From Phoronis australis (taxonomy: Eukaryota > Phoronida > Phoronidae): a stretch of DNA of 64,000 nucleotides. The stretch spans positions 380,438 through 444,437 of the forward strand of contig NMRA01000127.1 of assembly GCA_002633005.1 (NCBI GenBank). Reading direction: 5' to 3'. The notes beneath the pieces were generated by a model that was not told the DNA's origin, did no database searches, and saw only the letters and a list, made by a program, of their open reading frames with translations. Below are positions 11,600-24,654 of the stretch, in pieces; within the stretch, counting starts at the first letter, position 1; every line of letters begins with the position of its first letter. Both the position numbers and the translations under genes were made by a program.

Positions 11600-14500
11600 T
11601 AGCAGCTTAAATCCAGGGTACTACAGTCCTGATATCAATCTAGTCCATTGTTAAGGGTTCCAGTGCTCTTTTGTCCAAAATGTACTCATGGGTCAATTAC
11701 CTACCATGGTTCAAAGAGTTACTAAAACCAGACATCAAGTAACACCAGACCCTTCCATTTTACCTAATGTTTACATTTCTTCTAGTAAAAATGATCCTAA
11801 TTTATTTTTTTCCAAGGAATTCAATTTCAGAAACCAAGTGGTTAAAAAAATCACTAGTTCTAGTTCACGGTATATCAATTTATTTTAGCCAGTGTTTTGT
11901 TGCTGTGAAACAATGGCTGAAGGAGCATATTGCTTCTTTCCATACAATAGGCCCTTAGACCTGATTCTATGATGAACAGGTCCCTTGTCAACAGCAGGAC
12001 TTGTACAAATCTACTGACAAAGTACAAAGTGCCACGAATCACTCTGAGTGTAATTGTTTCACAGTTTTATTGTAAAATTGGAATTCTGATTCCGATACTA
12101 TATGGTATAATGCCATACTCATCTTCGTTTTTTAATACTCTGTTTACACTATGGCTCCGGATATACTTTTAGTCGATTTATCCCGACTCTAGTCGTACTT
12201 CTTCGCGTCTACACTACATAGGTGATTTATCCTGACAGATTCAAATCACCTCGTTTTCCCGTTTACATAACTAAAACCAGGACAGTTTAGATACTACACT
12301 GTCTGCTGGAGGAGTCGTCTGCATGAGCACTTACATTTTTCATGTCAAGAACTTCCTTAGTAATTGGTTTGTATTGGTGGCATTCAGTTATAATAAGTTT
12401 TTGTTCTTCCGGAAATCCCATGATGACAATTGCCGGTTCGGTTTTATTTTGCCATAAGTGTGTTGAAGAATGCCAAACGTGGTCATACCTCTGCCCATAA
12501 AAGTGATGTTCACACTACCAACAAGTTACTTCTGGAGCAAGTTGTCAATAGGTTTATTACTGAACGCTATTTGCGCTGGGTCAACTTGATAGGCGACAAC
12601 TTATCAAGGTAGGGTGACTTGCTCTGGGGTAACTTGCTTATCGGAAGCCGCAGTGTGGAAGCAAACCTGCAGACAAGGGGGAACTAATTACTGGCCTCGC
12701 ACTTGCTCAGTTACTTACTGTATGCACCGCACTTGCCACGGTGTTGGATGTGCAGTGTGGACGCAGGCTGACTGTGGCCAAGATGCTCTAGGGGTATTTC
12801 GTTATGTGGACATGACTCTAGATAAAGCATACCAACTTGTACATGTCAAGCATAAAGCTGCGCCATCTCTATTCTAACGCATATACCTCTGTTTTGTTTG
12901 CAAAATCCTTTAATAGTGATGAATAAAATTACACCACTTTACCTGTCCACGTGTATGCATGTGACACACAAAGGTAGATAATGATAAATTATTAGATCAA
13001 AACACACAAAAACAAACCGATGGACAAAGGTAAAAGAACAAACAACAGAGTGACTGTCAAATCAGATTCAAACAAAGTTTCTAATCTACTATTAGCTGAC
13101 TGCGTGCTGTAGTGACTTGACAAACTGTTGATGAACAATAAACTTGGATCTAGCAGTGTAATATATCATGAACTAGACGAAATTCGATACTTCCATATGT
13201 CAATGAATTTATTACTATTTTCAGTCAGATTCCCAGAACTGTAAATCATTAAGTTAGTTCCTTAACACTGAGGTATGGTAAAATCTCGAATTTAGGGTAC
13301 AATATGACCGACTAGTATTGTCCGAAATTGGTTAGATTTTTCGGTGAATGAGAACAAAACTAAGCTATTTTGGATGTTTTGTGGACACAGAGAGAAAACA
13401 GTGGATTTGTTGTGGTTGATGGGTTTATTCGGGAAGGAAAGGAAACGTGTTACTACAGAAGCACGATCTGTACATGTTTGTTGCATAAGTAAAATTATGT
13501 TGAAGCTTGTTGAAACTGAAGAAGAGCTCAACACAATACTGATAGTTAGTAGTTTCTTTTTCTCTAGGGATGGATGAGAATTATATACATCAGTGGTATC
13601 TCTGGGATGTCTGAGTTAAGTTTGTGGAGTATTGCTAAATAATTACGGAGACAACTCAGATTTTGTCTCTGGAGTTTTGTTCGCTAACAACGCGTTGGAA
13701 TCGAAATATCGCGCCAGTTCCCTCAATACATACGTACACACGCGCGCGAGGCTCACACTCCGTTAATTAAACGTCTCATCTTTCATGCTGTTACACTCAT
13801 TTGATAGAAAAGACTCGTTGTCTCATAATTGCAGATTCAGGTTGACTGATCTGTTAGTTATTCCTCTGGGATAATATCTCACTTGTAAACTCCACTAATG
13901 TTAGTGTGGTGAAATCTGACAAGTTTACAACACAATATAGCTGACAGCGGAAATTTTCTCATTTTTTTATATCAAATGCATATGATAAAATTTAAAGCTT
14001 TACCATGTTTAAGTTTTGTATGATATCTACCACCACACACAAAAGTTTGAAAACTGAGTAGTCACGACAACGTAAGAGTACTTTTGAAAACTGAGAAAAA
14101 AGCAATTCTTATCTGAAATTGGTGATATTTTACTCTATGTGACAACAAAGTTGTATTAGAAAAACAAATTGGGGGTATGGTTCCGAAACGTACCGAGCTT
14201 GGTAGTGTCTATAAGTTGTGTTATAACATACTGAAGCAGCCATCTTTATAATGAGTTTATTTGATGTTTCTCTCGCAAAAATAATTATTCTCATACTGAA
14301 AATACAGTTTTGTTTTCGTGGTAAATTTTCACTTATTTAGCACATAATATGGCTGGAAAATAAAATTCTATTTTGTTAATTGTCTCCACAAAAATAAAAG
14401 AATATTTGCTAAATTCCCTGTTACTTACAGAAAGGTAGTCAGCCATTGCAAAGTGTAAAATGTCACTTTGGAAGTTATTTTTGTTAGAAATAGTGGAGAA

Positions 14501-15600
14501 TGGCCGTGCTGTGTGAACATTTTCAAGTTGAGGAAATTCATACAGAGAATCTGACCCATTCAATTTGTCATTCATTTCCCACTTGTATGCAATTACCTAC
14601 TCTGAAGTACACAGAAGACTCAGTTAACCATAACAGAATAAAAGGGACAAAAGAATTTTGTTAAACATTGTTTTGCCAAATTATGGAGCGTTTTGATTCT
14701 AATTGATTGCAGGAAGACAGCCAATTGGCTATCGGGCTTTCTATCACCTGCAGCATTTAATGTTAATTTAACTAATGGGTAATTTTCTCCTGCAGTTTTG
14801 ATTATGCTGCTTTACTGCCAGCCGAAAAAGTACTGACAGAAATAAACATGTTTGCAGTTGTGAACTTTCATCCTTTTCTGAGACTTTGCAATTACAGCTG
14901 TGGACGTCAATTTTACAGTCTTTGATAAATATGCACCATATTTCCTGTCATCTTTTAAACTTGACTTGTTCTGGGTTATGGTGGTCTCAGATTTAATTGA
15001 AATGGAAAGAAGCCGTGTCCGCCAACTAACCATGCATATACCTTTGTTTGTTCTACTGGCCAATAGGCGGCACCCTTAGTGGCAGTATCTTCATAGCTTG
15101 AAGGGTGTGCTACTGTTACTGGTGATGACATCTTGTGCATGGCTCTAACCTGCCGAAGGGTACGTCACATGAAAAGTGACTTATAACAGAATTTTGGTCT
15201 CACGATTGATCTTAAGCCAAATAGTTATGAGTGCATCACAGGCTAGCAATAATTTGTAGAAATTGTGTCATTAACTAGCAGTTATACGTATATTCTCAGA
15301 AACTCCGCATTTTACTGCAGTGGACTTAAATTATTTTTCAGAAATAGTGTTGTATAAGAACAATGTCTTTAAGTCACTTTTCATAAAACGCACCCAGTTG
15401 TTGAAAGTAAGATGGAAACATTGAATACGCTGGTGTTTCAGCCACACTTGACTGTTATAAACGTATACCCTGGGTAGAAAGTCATCGTTTCTCGTTTGCC
15501 ACATGAGTGTGACTTTCTTACCAAAAGAATTTTCTCATGACGTGTATTAGTTCTAGGGCATGACATTTCTATTGCTCAAATTGCATTTTTGCTAAGTTTT
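11600..15600. other. No supported gene
   Basis: Mostly AT-rich, unclassified sequence. 12120-12880 has several motifs of the type seen in terminal-inverted-repeat MITEs (for example CAAGTTGTC with an inverted GACAACTT) but no definable ends. A minus-strand open segment near 14428-14590, bounded by splice-like sites, was not accepted. Confidence 0.35.
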
Positions 15601-15620
15601 AGTAAATTTACTGTTACATA

Positions 15621-16195
15621 GTTTTGTAGTATACACACTGTTTTGTAGTGTGCTGATTGTTTTTTAGTATGTTTTATAATGTACACACCATTTTAAAGTA
15701 TACACACTGTGTTGTAGTATGCTGGGTGTTTTAAAGTATACACACTGTGTTGTAGTATGCTGACTGTTTTAAAGTATACACACTGTGTTGTAGTATGCTG
15801 ACTGTTTTAAAGTATACACACTGTTTTGTAGTAGACACACTTTTTTGAAGTATACACGCCGTTTTGAATTAAACACACAGTGTTGTAGTATACACACCGT
15901 TTTGTTGTTTACACACTGTGTTGTGCTTTAAAGTATACTGTGTTGTGTTTTACAGTATACACACACCGTTTTGTAGTACACTGTTTTGTAGTATGCACAC
16001 TGTTTTGTAAAATACACACTTTTTTGTTTTATAGAATACACACAGTGGTGTAGTATACACATCCTTTTGTAGAATACTCATTGTTTTGTAGTATACTGAC
16101 TGTTTTAAAGTACCGGTATAGTCACTGTTTCGTAGTATACACACCGTTGTGTAGTATTCACTATTCACACAGTTTTGTAGTGTACATGCTGTTAT
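15621..16195. repeat. ~19-bp degenerate tandem repeat
   Basis: Units such as TTTTGTAGTATACACACTG and TTTTAAAGTATACACACTG alternate with TTGTAGTATGCTGACTG variants, giving a higher-order period near 38-40 bp in the first half. About 28-30 units can be counted. Each TATACACAC unit holds the self-complementary GTATAC. The minus-strand open frame here (15950-16297) is just the translated repeat. Confidence 0.9.
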
Positions 16196-17180
16196 GATCT
16201 GCTGTAACATTTGCGTTCTTACTTCTTGCATCTTCGTAGAAATAAAGTTGCGACTATTAATCAAGTTGTAATTGAATTGTGATGCTCGCGCAACCAACTT
16301 TGATTATGCTATGTCAAGACTTTTTTTAATTCAATGCTTAGTTCCAATTTTTCACCATAGGTGTCTTACATAAAAAGTTGCGACTGTATCTTTTGAAGAG
16401 TTGTATCTTATGATATTTAACAATTTTATTGCTAAAATTGGTATGAGTGGAAAGTTAACTACTTTTCTGTCAGAAAAAAATGACGTCACTAGACAAACAA
16501 GAATCGAATTGAAAATAACCTAATTCCTCCTAAAAAGAATCGAATCTAATTAACTTCCTAAAAATGTGCATTTTCCCACCAGCACCCCTCCGTAAAAAGT
16601 GTGTGTACAACAATCATGCCATGCACACAATCTTTGAAAGAGTAGAAAGACATGTGTTGGTAAGCGGGTTTTTTTAGTTTTGTCTTAGTTTCAAAAAATG
16701 ACGGAAGGAAGAAGAGTTCAAATTAGGATTGGAGGTGTGTCACCTCAGAAAAATTCAAACACAATACCTGACCAGTCAGATAAAATGGTTACCCCAAAAC
16801 AATACTAACATTACCTATCAAGTTTCCCGTCCAATACAATATCGTATTTCCATATTGCCCGCTTGATACAATACCACAAAGCCAAATAACAATCTGGTTG
16901 TAAAACTGCATTAAGCTACGTAAATTACCCACCAGTCACTTTAACTGATAGGGCGAAATCCCCTCCCGAGCTGATGGCTTTTTTCAACAACTCCTACTAT
17001 GACAGAGCTTCGCCTTGGTTTTATGTGAAAGTATGTAATTTCACTAAAGATTTGTGCACACGTTCAAGGTATGTTCTTTATTCTCTGTGCAGGTGTGCAT
17101 AGGTTTTTGTATTTCATGTCTAGTTCTGTCAGGTGTGTCATGCTTCTATAACCTTTTGTTTGTTGTTATATTTTTTACGC

Positions 17181-17238
17181 AGTTCATGCTCTGACAGACT
17201 ACAGGTAACAGTTCATGCTCTGTTAGACTACAGGTAAC
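17181..17238. repeat. 29-bp direct duplication
   Basis: AGTTCATGCTCTG followed by AGACTACAGGTAAC occurs twice back to back (17181-17209 and 17210-17238), with only two substitutions between copies. Confidence 0.95.
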
Positions 17239-18562
17239 ATTATGAGTGCACGTGTCCTGAATTGTCACCTTAGGAATGGGTGTGTTCTGAATTACAGACA
17301 CATGATTTCAGCAATATAAAATCGTTTTATTGTGTCTACCAATTCTCATATATGTTGACAGTTGAGGTCACAAAAGAAGTAAAAAATAACACGTTTTTAA
17401 CAGAAAGTGAGTGTCTGCACAATATATCAAATAAATGGACATCAATAATAATTGATGTAACAGTAGACAACTCTTTATATGCTTTGACTAGATAATATTC
17501 TCATGTAGAGGAATTTTGCATTCATCAATTTCCCTCATTGTTTACTTGATGTGCATTCCAGGTAAATTACTTTATATCTTGTGTGCGATTCATTCAAAAT
17601 GAATTCCGAAAAGTTGATTCAAACTAGCCTGTTTTTCAAAATACGGTAACAGTCTACCAGACTCCAGCCAGAAAATCTCTTTGGCTTTGCCCGGAGTTTA
17701 GATATTTTTTCACATTGGCTCAAATGACACTTGAACCAACGAGGGTCGTTTAGCCACTAGTCTGTTTTCATCTTTGCTGGCTACTTGCCAAAGTTTTTCA
17801 CCTAGAGTTTTCATTGTCTGTTAAAAACATCAGTCCTTTGCCTCAAAGTCATTAATATGAGAAAACATAACACCCTCAGCAGTTGACAGACTCACATATG
17901 TGTACATGGTCAGTGCAGGTGTTCATATGAACTGGTGATCAACAGTTTACCCTAAGTAATGGTTTACTTTAGAAGAATATTTGGCATTTCTCACCTGAGA
18001 GTGGGTGGCTAGTTTTTGGAAATATTACATTTTAAGGGTTATTGATGGCTATAACCAAATGACCAGCGAAGATGATAGTTGTATTTTAACCATTGTAAGC
18101 CTTAATTAATGCAGAATTCTCACCTGCAGTTTCAGGTGTATAATGCCAGTTTGAGATTGTCCTATTGTTATTTGTTTTATATTAAACTCAGGTGTTCATG
18201 TACAGTCACTCCTGCTGCATGGTAACATGTTCAGTCTTTTTGTTGAGGTTTGCGGTGTCATTTTAAATCAAATGAGCATGCTCTATACTGTGTTTATATC
18301 GTAATATCTGACAATGTTTCCAAATTGCAAAATAATTGTTTTTATGTTATTTGTAAAAAGCATGTTTGTTTACTTTTCCATTGCATTTGCATTTGCATTT
18401 GGCTGATTAGATTTTTTTCCCTGGCAACTGAAATAAATAAATATTATCGGAGACATTGTGTGATTGTAACTCTTTCATTCCAACTGCAGGTTTTCTTTGA
18501 ATACCGTTGTCAACATCTCGCGGTGAGACGAACAGGAATCGGTTAGGTGTTTGCCGCGTAAT

Positions 18563-18577
18563 CACCAGGTGGCACTG
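18563..18577 (+). promoter_or_regulatory. CTCF-consensus-like site
   Basis: CACCAGGTGGCACTG matches the core CCASYAGRKGGCRS closely. Binding is inferred from motif only. Confidence 0.3.
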
Positions 18578-18847
18578 CAAACACCCAACAGATTCCTCAG
18601 CATGTACTGATTACCTAATATATGTTTTATTAACATTAACCTCCCTGTACTAGGTTTTCATAGCCTGTAGGTGTTAGATAACCTATGTCATAAGACCAAG
18701 TAGTGTAATTATGTAAGATTTCTGCAGAAATGATAGACAAATCACCCAAATAATCACAACCAGGTGTTACCTAGAGGTTTGTGGCCAGTGATCTCTTCCA
18801 ACAACTGGAACTATTTTGCCTCTTGTCTTTACCCAAGATATGAGTCT

Positions 18848-18869
18848 GGTGGGGAGGGGGGAGGGGGGC
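18848..18869 (+). other. G-quadruplex-prone tract
   Basis: GGTGGGGAGGGGGG is followed by a second A plus G6 run. Four G-runs separated by single bases can be drawn. No gene is assigned beside it. Confidence 0.45.
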
Positions 18870-19269
18870 TGTTATGCTGCAATAGAAGGGGTTAGTAGGG
18901 ACATGCTGCTCACCCGGGGGTATTTTGCCCTCTCAGGTATTGGGGATTTACAGTACCAATAATGTCGTCTTAATTTAAGTGGACATTTTGGCTTTATGAC
19001 ATTCTCTCTGGCAGGTATCGCCTCAGGTGGCAGATGTTGAATAGATACGGCGTGTTATTGTCATGGGTATACTGTTGCCTAAGGGTTTTTCATCACTTAG
19101 TATTTTCCCTGATCGCCTAGTATTACAAATATTCTGGCTGGATTTGAACTCTGTTAGGGTACCTCCTCTGCTTGTTATTTGAAAGAGTCTTGTCTCCTAA
19201 CTTGTGTACTTTCACCAGGTTATATGGTTATTATTTTATATGCGCTAAATCATTCCCATATGCTGCGGG

Positions 19270-19322
19270 TCATTAGCTGATACGAAACGTGGTGCCTATT
19301 AGTGGTTCATAGGTTCGAAGCC
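19270..19322 (+). ncRNA. Possible tRNA-derived (SINE-like) promoter remnant
   Basis: GGTTCGAAGCC (19311-19321) is a near-canonical pol III B box, and TTAGCTGATACGA about 38 bases upstream resembles an A box. No acceptor-stem pairing or SINE body was established. Confidence 0.25.
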
Positions 19323-19369
19323 ATGCTGAACAAATGTGAATAGACTTCTGTTACGAAGACGGAGATGTA

Positions 19370-20110
19370 TTCTTTTCATCAGATGGATACGTCGATTTCT
19401 GCACCACCTAGTGGCCATTTTCATTTTTTACAAGTCTACTACTGTATCTTACAAATCGCTACGAGGATCAGTATGAAAATTGATAGGTGTGATTTTTAGA
19501 CAGATCCGCCTGCTGTGGTGCCACCTAGTGGCAATTATATTTTTGCATCCACAGCTGTATTTCCTTAACCTATTGTAGGACCTTTATAAAATTTGGCAAG
19601 TGTTATTCTTTGAATATGACAACAGACATTGAATACTTTTGTGTAGATCTGACGACCCGCGTTGACCTCTAGTGACAATGTTAGTCATTTTTATGTGTAT
19701 TTCCGTTTCTTCAGAATTCCTTGAGAGAATTTCCTGAAATTTTACAAATACAGTATCTGTCTACTGAGGAGAAGACAATGCCTTTCTATTTTGGGATGGA
19801 TTAGGCATATTCTGTGCTAGCTAGAGGCTATTTTCAATATTTTCGAATCTGTTTTTGAAGTCAGCTTCTTTTGCTGCCAAAGTGCTGAAAGGATCATAAG
19901 GAATATCGACAGATCTTTTCCTACTAACAACAGCACGACTGTCGTTGGTTCTATTGTTTTTGCATTCACTGCTGTATTTCCTAAATGCATTGTAGGATGT
20001 TTGTGAAATTTGGCGAGTTTATTGCTGTGCCTCTTAATGGCAAATCTATTTTTTTACACTAGCTTTTGAATTTTTGTAGTTCCTGGACTGGAAATTTGGC
20101 AATGAGCTTT
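19370..20110 (+). repeat. Degenerate array with CTCF-consensus-like sites (array 2)
   Basis: Related to 1330-1880. Cores lie at 19404-19416 (CCACCTAGTGGCC), 19520-19532 (GCCACCTAGTGGC) and 19664-19676 (decayed), with weaker ones near 19816 and 20036. Each is followed by a GCATYCACWGCTGTATTTCC stretch and an AAATTTGGCRAGT segment; the versions after 19540 and 19960 are clearly alike. Spacing runs from about 115 to 150 bp. The orientation is the same in both arrays. Confidence 0.5.
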
Positions 20111-20469
20111 CTATTGAGACCCTCTCATTTTTTGGATGCTTTGACATATTTTGTGTTACTGGCCATTTTTATGATACCAGTAATTATTCCTAAAAGCATA
20201 CCATTTGTGATGCAGTCGTGGACGTATTTCAATGCTTTGCATTGCTCTTTGTGCAGTGAACAAGGGGCGCATGACTCTGTGATTTCCCCTGTCACTATAC
20301 CAGTGTTTGGAAGATATGGTATGCTACGGGTTGACAACCGTCCTCCATCACGAAAGGGCATGATCAATAACGGCGTTCTTTTATCACAAATATGATTCTT
20401 TTCTTACAAGCTGCCGTTCTTTTTTCATGCGGTTCATTCTGTTTGTAGGAACACAATTTTTTTCTTGTT

Positions 20470-20735
20470 AAGGTTTTGTTAATTCACAATGAAATGTCAA
20501 AGATGCTGTTACAGTTTTCTGGTCATTTCATTTTAGTTTTATGCAACATTTCACTTTTTACAATGAAAATTAGAAAAGTCCAATTTTTGATAGCACTCTC
20601 ATGCAAAGTGGAAATTCCTAGCGGATGTTGGTTGCCGGTATATTCATCAAAGTGCGTGAAACTTTCCTGTGAAGCCTATCAGTCATTTCTGAAAAAAATG
20701 TTCCAAAATGAGGCAAACTGGACATTTTTCTGCGG
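20470..20735 (+). repeat. Interspersed repeat A, partial copy 3
   Basis: Covers the 3' two-thirds of the family: GCTGTTACAGTTTTCTGG, TCATTTCATTTTA, a CAATTTTTGATAGC segment and GTGAAACTTTCC. It lies about 130 bases upstream of an oppositely oriented copy (20865-21075). Confidence 0.55.
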
Positions 20736-20864
20736 TTCTACATAATCTCAACCGCACATGTTCCCAGTGCCTTGCATAGTTTTGTTTGGCACATTGTGCC
20801 ATGCAGGTGCTTCATAGTGTCAACATGCCTCTTGTCAGTCATGAGACAAAATGGGCTTATGGTA

Positions 20865-21075
20865 GGACATATAGGACCCTAGAAAAGTGTCCCAATTTGG
20901 CCAACTTCAGAACATCATATTTCAGAAATGAGTGATCGGATTCGTAGTGAAATTAGTTCTTTAAAACTCTTGTCAGAAAATGTTTTTCGAATGTTCGACT
21001 TTTGCATGAGGGGAAATAAAAATTCTGAAGTTGCATGAAACAAAAACAAAATAATATTTTAGAAAACTAGCAGCT
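20865..21075 (-). repeat. Interspersed repeat A, partial copy 4 (inverted)
   Basis: On the minus strand the order is GGACACTTTTCTAGGGT at the family's 3' end, preceded by GATGTTCTGAAGTTGGCC, CACTCATTTCTGAAATATG and CCCCTCATGCAAAAGTC. With the preceding + copy it forms an inverted pair. Confidence 0.55.
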
Positions 21076-21298
21076 TTTTTGAGATCCGTTGCCGAGTAGG
21101 GGGTAAAACTTGGGGACCACGTTGTTGATGCCTTTGTATTCGCTATAAGTGTACGTCGGTATATTCAACAAAGTTCAATTAAAAGCCGTGGTCAGTTACC
21201 CACTTGATGACAGACTGGTAAAAAGACAAAACTATTATAATTTTACGTGCTTACTACTGTTAGAAAGTATGTACCTTAACTGAGCTAAAGGCTATGGA

Positions 21299-21508
21299 TT
21301 TGAAGATCTTTGGCTAAATAGCAGACATGTCAATAAGGTCTTTGAAGATATTTGGCTAAATAGCAGACATGTCAATAAGGTCTTTGAAGATCTTTGGCTA
21401 AATAGCAGACATGTCAATAAGGTCTTTGAAGATCTTTGGCTAAATAGCAGACATGTCAATAAGGTCTTTGAAGATCTTTGGCTAAATAGCAGACATGTCA
21501 ATAAGGTC
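21299..21508. repeat. Five near-identical 42-bp tandem copies
   Basis: Units start at 21299, 21341, 21383, 21425 and 21467, each beginning TTTGAAGATCTTTGG. The five differ by a single base (C to A in the second, AGATATTT), which points to very recent expansion. 42 is a multiple of three, so both strands give open repeated frames (the minus frame repeats a 14-residue unit), but no start, domain or flanking exon supports translation. Confidence 0.97.
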
Positions 21509-23149
21509 TCACATAACCTTAATTAGAATGGAGAAATGAACTACAGAAAATTGTATATTAACTCCGGTTGAGATGTTGGATTGTGAATCAAATGATCCTG
21601 TCTTGATTATCTAGGCCGGAATTGGATTGTCCGTGATTGGCTGACACCTTGTGTATCTAACCATTTTTCATATGCGGAACTACTTCAAATTAATATTCAT
21701 CTAACAAAATTGAGACATTCCATCAGAAATTAAGTGTATCCAGTCACTCACAGCACTCTATTGCTGACTTATTTCTAATCATAGAGCTTGAGTTCTGCGC
21801 AGATATCTACGTTCACCGATTCACACCATTTGTGACACGCGGCCAAGACGAGCATTTTAAGGTTTAGTGGGTGGAGCTTAGCAAATAAAAGTTGCGTAGC
21901 ATTCTCTGGTTGCAATTTGTTTGAAGGGCTTGTACCTTTGAAAAAAACAACTGGGCGAACCGAACCCACCAGCGTGCTCATCTCCTGTCTGTGTTGAAGT
22001 CTTTGATCATCTGTGTCTGGTAACAAGTTGTGCAGTGTAGTTGTCAAAAACTAAATACACCACTGCTTGGGAGTATCCATCAAATGCCAGAGCAGAAGAA
22101 TATTTGATAAAATATCTATGCTAGCTCGATTTGGCCTCTCAGAAAAATAATCATTTGCTGTCGGTTACTCTGGTGAAATCTGAGCTTTGTAAACTTGGTA
22201 AGGATGCTGCTGCAAGCTCATTACAAGCTTAACACAGGCGAATGATATAGCAAATTACACAAATAGGGTACCCAAAAAGTATGCACACCAATAATGAAAG
22301 TTCCCTATGTTATCTGAGACTCAAGTCCAGAATGATCGTTAATGTAATCACCTCTCCCCCCTTGCCACGAGCTTTTGATGAACAGTAACAACTACTTTAA
22401 TATTTGAAGTAAGACTTTCAATCTTTTAAAGGTGTGTGTGAGTAATTTATACAAATCCTAAAACTGTGTGTAGATTATTTTTATTCCGTGGGTATAGGGT
22501 ATAGAAGCTCTAAATGCGTTCTTACCGAAAGTGATGTCATGCACCATGATTAGTTTGAGCGCCACCTCCAGTTCTTATAAGGCACTAAATGAGGCTCCTT
22601 ATGATGATGACCTGAATGAAATTACAGCACTTAATAAATGCCTGGAGTAAAATATGAAATGCCTTGCTAATGTTGACCAAAAATACAGTATTTAACACGC
22701 CTAACTGACATTTGGCCTGCTATTCCCCGTCTTTAAAGTGTGCTGTGTTCAAATCCTGTCAAGACATGAAAAAAATTCCTTGGCATATATGAATGCTTGA
22801 AGTGGAACATGTCATGTTAAGTGATGACTTCTCATCGATTTGCTGGATGCAGTCATTAATTGTTGAGTGGGAACAATGACTTTTTATTCCTGTTTAAGCC
22901 GTAAGAGATGTACAAGATATGTTCATATAAATTCAAGTGGATATTATTGTCCTAGTCTTGCCACTCTGACACGCATCCTTGAACATGGGCGTAATTTGAT
23001 CACTGGCAAATTCAATGAAAGTAAGGTTTTTCCTTGAACAAGCTCTTGTTCATGGAAATAAAAAAGGTGGAGTTGTCACATGTATACAATGATATGTACT
23101 TGAAATTTTGTACTGATACTACTGGTAGATTGATAAACAAAATATGAAA

Positions 23150-23345
23150 AATCCCACATACGTTGTTTAAGGTTATGAGAGCTTTAAAGTGTCTTGCCCT
23201 TGACCCAAATTCTAATTGTGTTGCAGAGTAGCAGTCAATGACGAATTTCAGATTCTCTCATGGACATTTTGACATATTTTTGTGGGAATCGTTTAATTAT
23301 CCTGATGCACAACTGGCAACTTGGCGGCACGATGGTTGTAGAGAA
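23150..23345 (+). repeat. Interspersed repeat C, copy 1
   Basis: Shares with 33890-34105 the order CTTGACCCAA, CATGGACATTTT, ATTTTTGTGKGAATC and ending GGYGCGATGG-like. Class unknown. Confidence 0.45.
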
Positions 23346-24400
23346 TTAATAAAAAAAAACGTTGGGAATTATCTCTGTAATAAATCTCCCCAGATCGCTT
23401 TCCACATATCGCCATCTAGTGACGAGGTTTATATCTTAATGTCATTGTAATATCGGAAAATGGTTATTGCCTGTACTCCAATATGCGGATGCATCTTAAA
23501 TGCATAGCAGTTTCAATGAAAGTGAATTATTTCAGGAAAGAGAAAATTTCTTAGAAATCAGTAATTGATTGAGTTAATCGACTTGTGTAACGATTTTTTA
23601 TTGGTGTAGTAATGTTTACTGGATGGAAACAATTTCACACACTATTGAACATCTGTGCAGTTTGATTTACAGGCGCTAGTATTATTTCAGAAAATAAGCT
23701 CTTTTCACAGTAAAAAGGTACGGCATATATGATTAATGGAGTAAGTATTCTGAAAATTTCACAGACATGTCAGGGCCCACAATTCCACGATCTTGGTGCC
23801 AATGATTGGGGTCCATGCCCCTATGAAAAATATTGAAAATTAACGCGGAATTCCCTTCATCAAGCCAAAAAATTACCTTTCAATGATTGAAAATTTTATT
23901 CAAGGTTAGAAAAAAATCTTAGTTTTGCCTGCTAGAGGCATTGGCGATGAGGTGTGGTCTAGGGGTTGGTAGGGTTTAGAATTTCCCCCTTTACCACAAG
24001 ATTCTCAGAAAACAAAGGCATCTTTTCCATCAGGTTAGCAAGGATCCTGTATATTTCATCTTTGTCACTGGTAGTTTGATAGTGTTATCACAATGGAAAT
24101 AATTTCGTTGACTCCTGATTAAAAATAATGCATTGTTGTAGCTTTTTGGTAAATGTCAAGAAAAAGTTCTTTTCGTTGAAATGGATAAATGATTGAAGTA
24201 GTTCACTCGTTTGATGATGTAAACAATAGATATTTTGTCACGTTTGTAAATTACCACTGCGTTAATGTAATTGATTTTTTAAAAAAATGAATGCTTTCAT
24301 GGAAACCACTGAGGGTAAATGAATTTCATGGAAAATCTGTCATCATCTTCCATTTCTACTATTTTTGCCATGTCGGTCACTGAAAATTACCAAAATAATA

Positions 24401-24406
24401 TGTGTG

Positions 24407-24462
<56 letters not shown>

Positions 24463-24468
24463 CATGTG
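24401..24468. repeat. (TG)n microsatellite
   Basis: About 34 TG dinucleotides with two TGCG interruptions. Confidence 0.98.
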
Positions 24469-24654
24469 GGTCTATTCATCAGTACATGAATTTTGGCAGG
24501 CTTGTGCTGTAGACATTATGCCAGGGAAAGTATTAGGCTGAAAGTTAGAGTAAATCGGTAAGGTGTTGGTGTGTTTCCATTTTAGTGTTTCAATCCTGGT
24601 GCATGAAAACCACAGAAAAGTTACAGAGTTGCATATATGAAGAAAGAATACACC

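Larger units (their letters stand above)
16200..19260. other. No supported gene; one short duplication
   Basis: AT-rich sequence apart from the 29-bp duplication at 17181-17238, a CTCF-like site at 18563-18577 and a G-rich tract at 18848-18869. No coding segment could be supported. Confidence 0.4.

Noticed and set aside
12120-12880. Possible TIR element with CAAGTTGTC/GACAACTT pairs
   Set aside because: No matching ends or target duplication could be defined.
14423-14590. Minus-strand segment ending in GTAAGT, including YKWEMNDKLNGSD
   Set aside because: The only good acceptor places an in-frame TAG at its start; the alternative acceptor is weak and neighbouring open segments do not join in phase.
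15600-16200. CRISPR-like array
   Set aside because: Units are adjacent and degenerate with no unique spacers, and the window is eukaryotic; it is an ordinary tandem repeat.
15950-16297. 115-codon minus-strand frame rich in Cys and Tyr
   Set aside because: Most of it is the ~19-bp tandem repeat translated.
21292-21501. Minus-strand frame with a repeated 14-residue unit
   Set aside because: Explained by the 42-bp repeat length being divisible by three; no gene context.
21775-22047. 90-codon minus-strand frame with slightly higher GC
   Set aside because: Looked retroelement-like at first but no motif of reverse transcriptase, integrase or gag could be found.
22700-22760. B-box-like GTTCAAATCCTG
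   Set aside because: No convincing A box or acceptor stem; single-box matches occur by chance.
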